Of a stretch of DNA of 23,806 bases, positions 23,369-23,806 are shown piece after piece (within the stretch, counting starts at the first letter, position 1; each line of letters opens with the position of its first letter). The DNA comes from a virus. Location of the stretch: IMG/VR virus record IMGVR_UViG_3300035670_001246, positions 1 through 23,806 of that record; one strand, written 5' to 3'. Below the pieces are notes generated by a model. That model made no database searches, was not told the origin of the DNA, and saw nothing but the letters and a program-made list of their open reading frames with translations. The position numbers and the translations under genes were made by a program.

Positions 23369-23634
23369 GGCTTCCTCGCGATGCACCTGTACTTGCACGT
23401 GGGGTGAAGTTCCCCACGCTCTCGCGTACATTCGCAGGCCGGCGCCTCGTTGGCTCCGGCACAGAATGGGACGGTGAGTTGCCACTCACAGTTGTCCCAA
23501 AACGATGGCCTTGTGAGTCGGCGCTCCACGACTTCGTGTGGGTCCGCGCCTGGCACTGGCGGGTTCGTGCATGCGAGCCCCAAGAACACCATCCCGATGA
23601 TGAGGAATGGCAACAGGACCAGCCCATTGAGCAT
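23365..23634 (-). CDS. Small exported or membrane-anchored Cys-rich protein
   Basis: A protein of 89 residues from the ATG at 23634, which has GAGGA 7 bases upstream. An earlier ATG at 23655 overlaps the previous stop as ATGA but has a poor SD and would place acidic residues before the hydrophobic part. Residues 4-21 are strongly apolar (GLVLLPFLIIGMVFLGLA) and are followed by C22-T-N-P-P-V-P-G. This resembles a signal peptide with an imperfect lipobox, or an N-terminal anchor. Six more cysteines (49, 58, 67, 69, 80, 84) could form three disulfides after export. A small outer-membrane lysis lipoprotein (Rz1-like) was considered, but no partner gene is seen. Export is inferred. Confidence 0.6.
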   Translation of the reverse strand: MLNGLVLLPFLIIGMVFLGLACTNPPVPGADPHEVVERRLTRPSFWDNCEWQLTVPFCAGANEAPACECTRERGELHPTCKYRCIARKP

Positions 23635-23651
23635 CGCTTCTTCCTCGGTCC

Positions 23652-23806
23652 TCATGGCTCGGGCCTGCGAACGAACTGGACGCGCTCGACGACTAGGCAG
23701 TAGCGGTCGTACTTACCACCGTCGACCACGACCCGTGCAACGTCTCCTTCGCACGAGTAGAAGGCGAGGTTCCGCATTCCGGCCTTCGCGCGAAGCTGGT
23801 TGGCCA
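23652..23806 (-). CDS. Small unknown protein, start codon cut by right edge
   Basis: The frame runs from the window edge to TGA at 23652. The first two visible bases are TG followed by GCCAACCAGCTTCGC, so the missing base probably completes an ATG (or GTG/TTG) and gives a 51-residue protein beginning with ANQLRAKAGMRNLAF after the Met. It contains YSCEGDVARVVVDGGKYDRY and CLVVERVQFVRRPEP, a short beta-rich, basic sequence with two Cys. An internal ATG at the RAKAG-M position is a second candidate start. Its stop may overlap the next start as ATGA. Function unknown. Confidence 0.5.
   Translation of the reverse strand, partial: ANQLRAKAGMRNLAFYSCEGDVARVVVDGGKYDRYCLVVERVQFVRRPEP

Noticed and set aside
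1-23806. tRNA genes, CRISPR arrays, insertion sequences, integrase and attachment sites
   Set aside because: I looked for clover-leaf arms, spaced direct repeats, transposase motifs and recombinase motifs and saw none.

Overview
The window is a tightly packed tailed-phage (or prophage) segment. Every gene I can support lies on the minus strand, so the transcript reads from position 23806 down to 1. The DNA is visibly GC-rich, and third codon positions in the real genes are strongly G/C. Shine-Dalgarno sites of the AGGAG type precede many genes, so the host is a GC-rich bacterium that uses ordinary SD initiation. Nothing in the sequence names the host. I see no integrase, repressor, replication gene, tRNA or host gene, so I cannot say whether this is a lytic phage, a prophage or a metagenomic contig.

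Right end to about 20.5 kb (first transcribed): a run of about ten small genes. Most are linked by 4-base ATGA stop/start overlaps. They include a short Cys-rich protein with an N-terminal hydrophobic segment, a coiled-coil protein, an Ead/Ea22-like protein, a zinc-ribbon-like protein and a small protein ending in an AT-hook. Most have no assignable function.

20.6 to 12.7 kb: head and connector module. In order it holds the large terminase (ATPase plus nuclease motifs), portal, scaffold, HK97-type major capsid protein, a small probable decoration protein, a short acidic protein, a head-tail adaptor and a small virion protein.

12.7 to 1 kb: tail and ejection module. A very large (1726 aa) nozzle-type protein is followed by three Ala/Gly/Gln-rich coiled-coil proteins of increasing size (359, 539 and 1117 aa), a 134 aa protein, and a tail fibre cut by the left edge. 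The fibre carries 14-residue YadA-head-like repeats. The order portal, scaffold, capsid, adaptor, nozzle, three internal proteins, fibre is the order of the T7 late region, except that the terminase sits in front of the portal. This points to a short-tailed (podovirus) virion, which is an inference from gene order and motifs.

The most unusual points are the size of the nozzle, a similar G-x-G-Y beta-module that seems inserted in both the adaptor and the nozzle, a cysteine ladder in the fibre repeats, and the 232-base overlap of two genes just before a TTG-started terminase. There is no gene-free stretch over 300 bases. The longest gap between genes is 48 bases.
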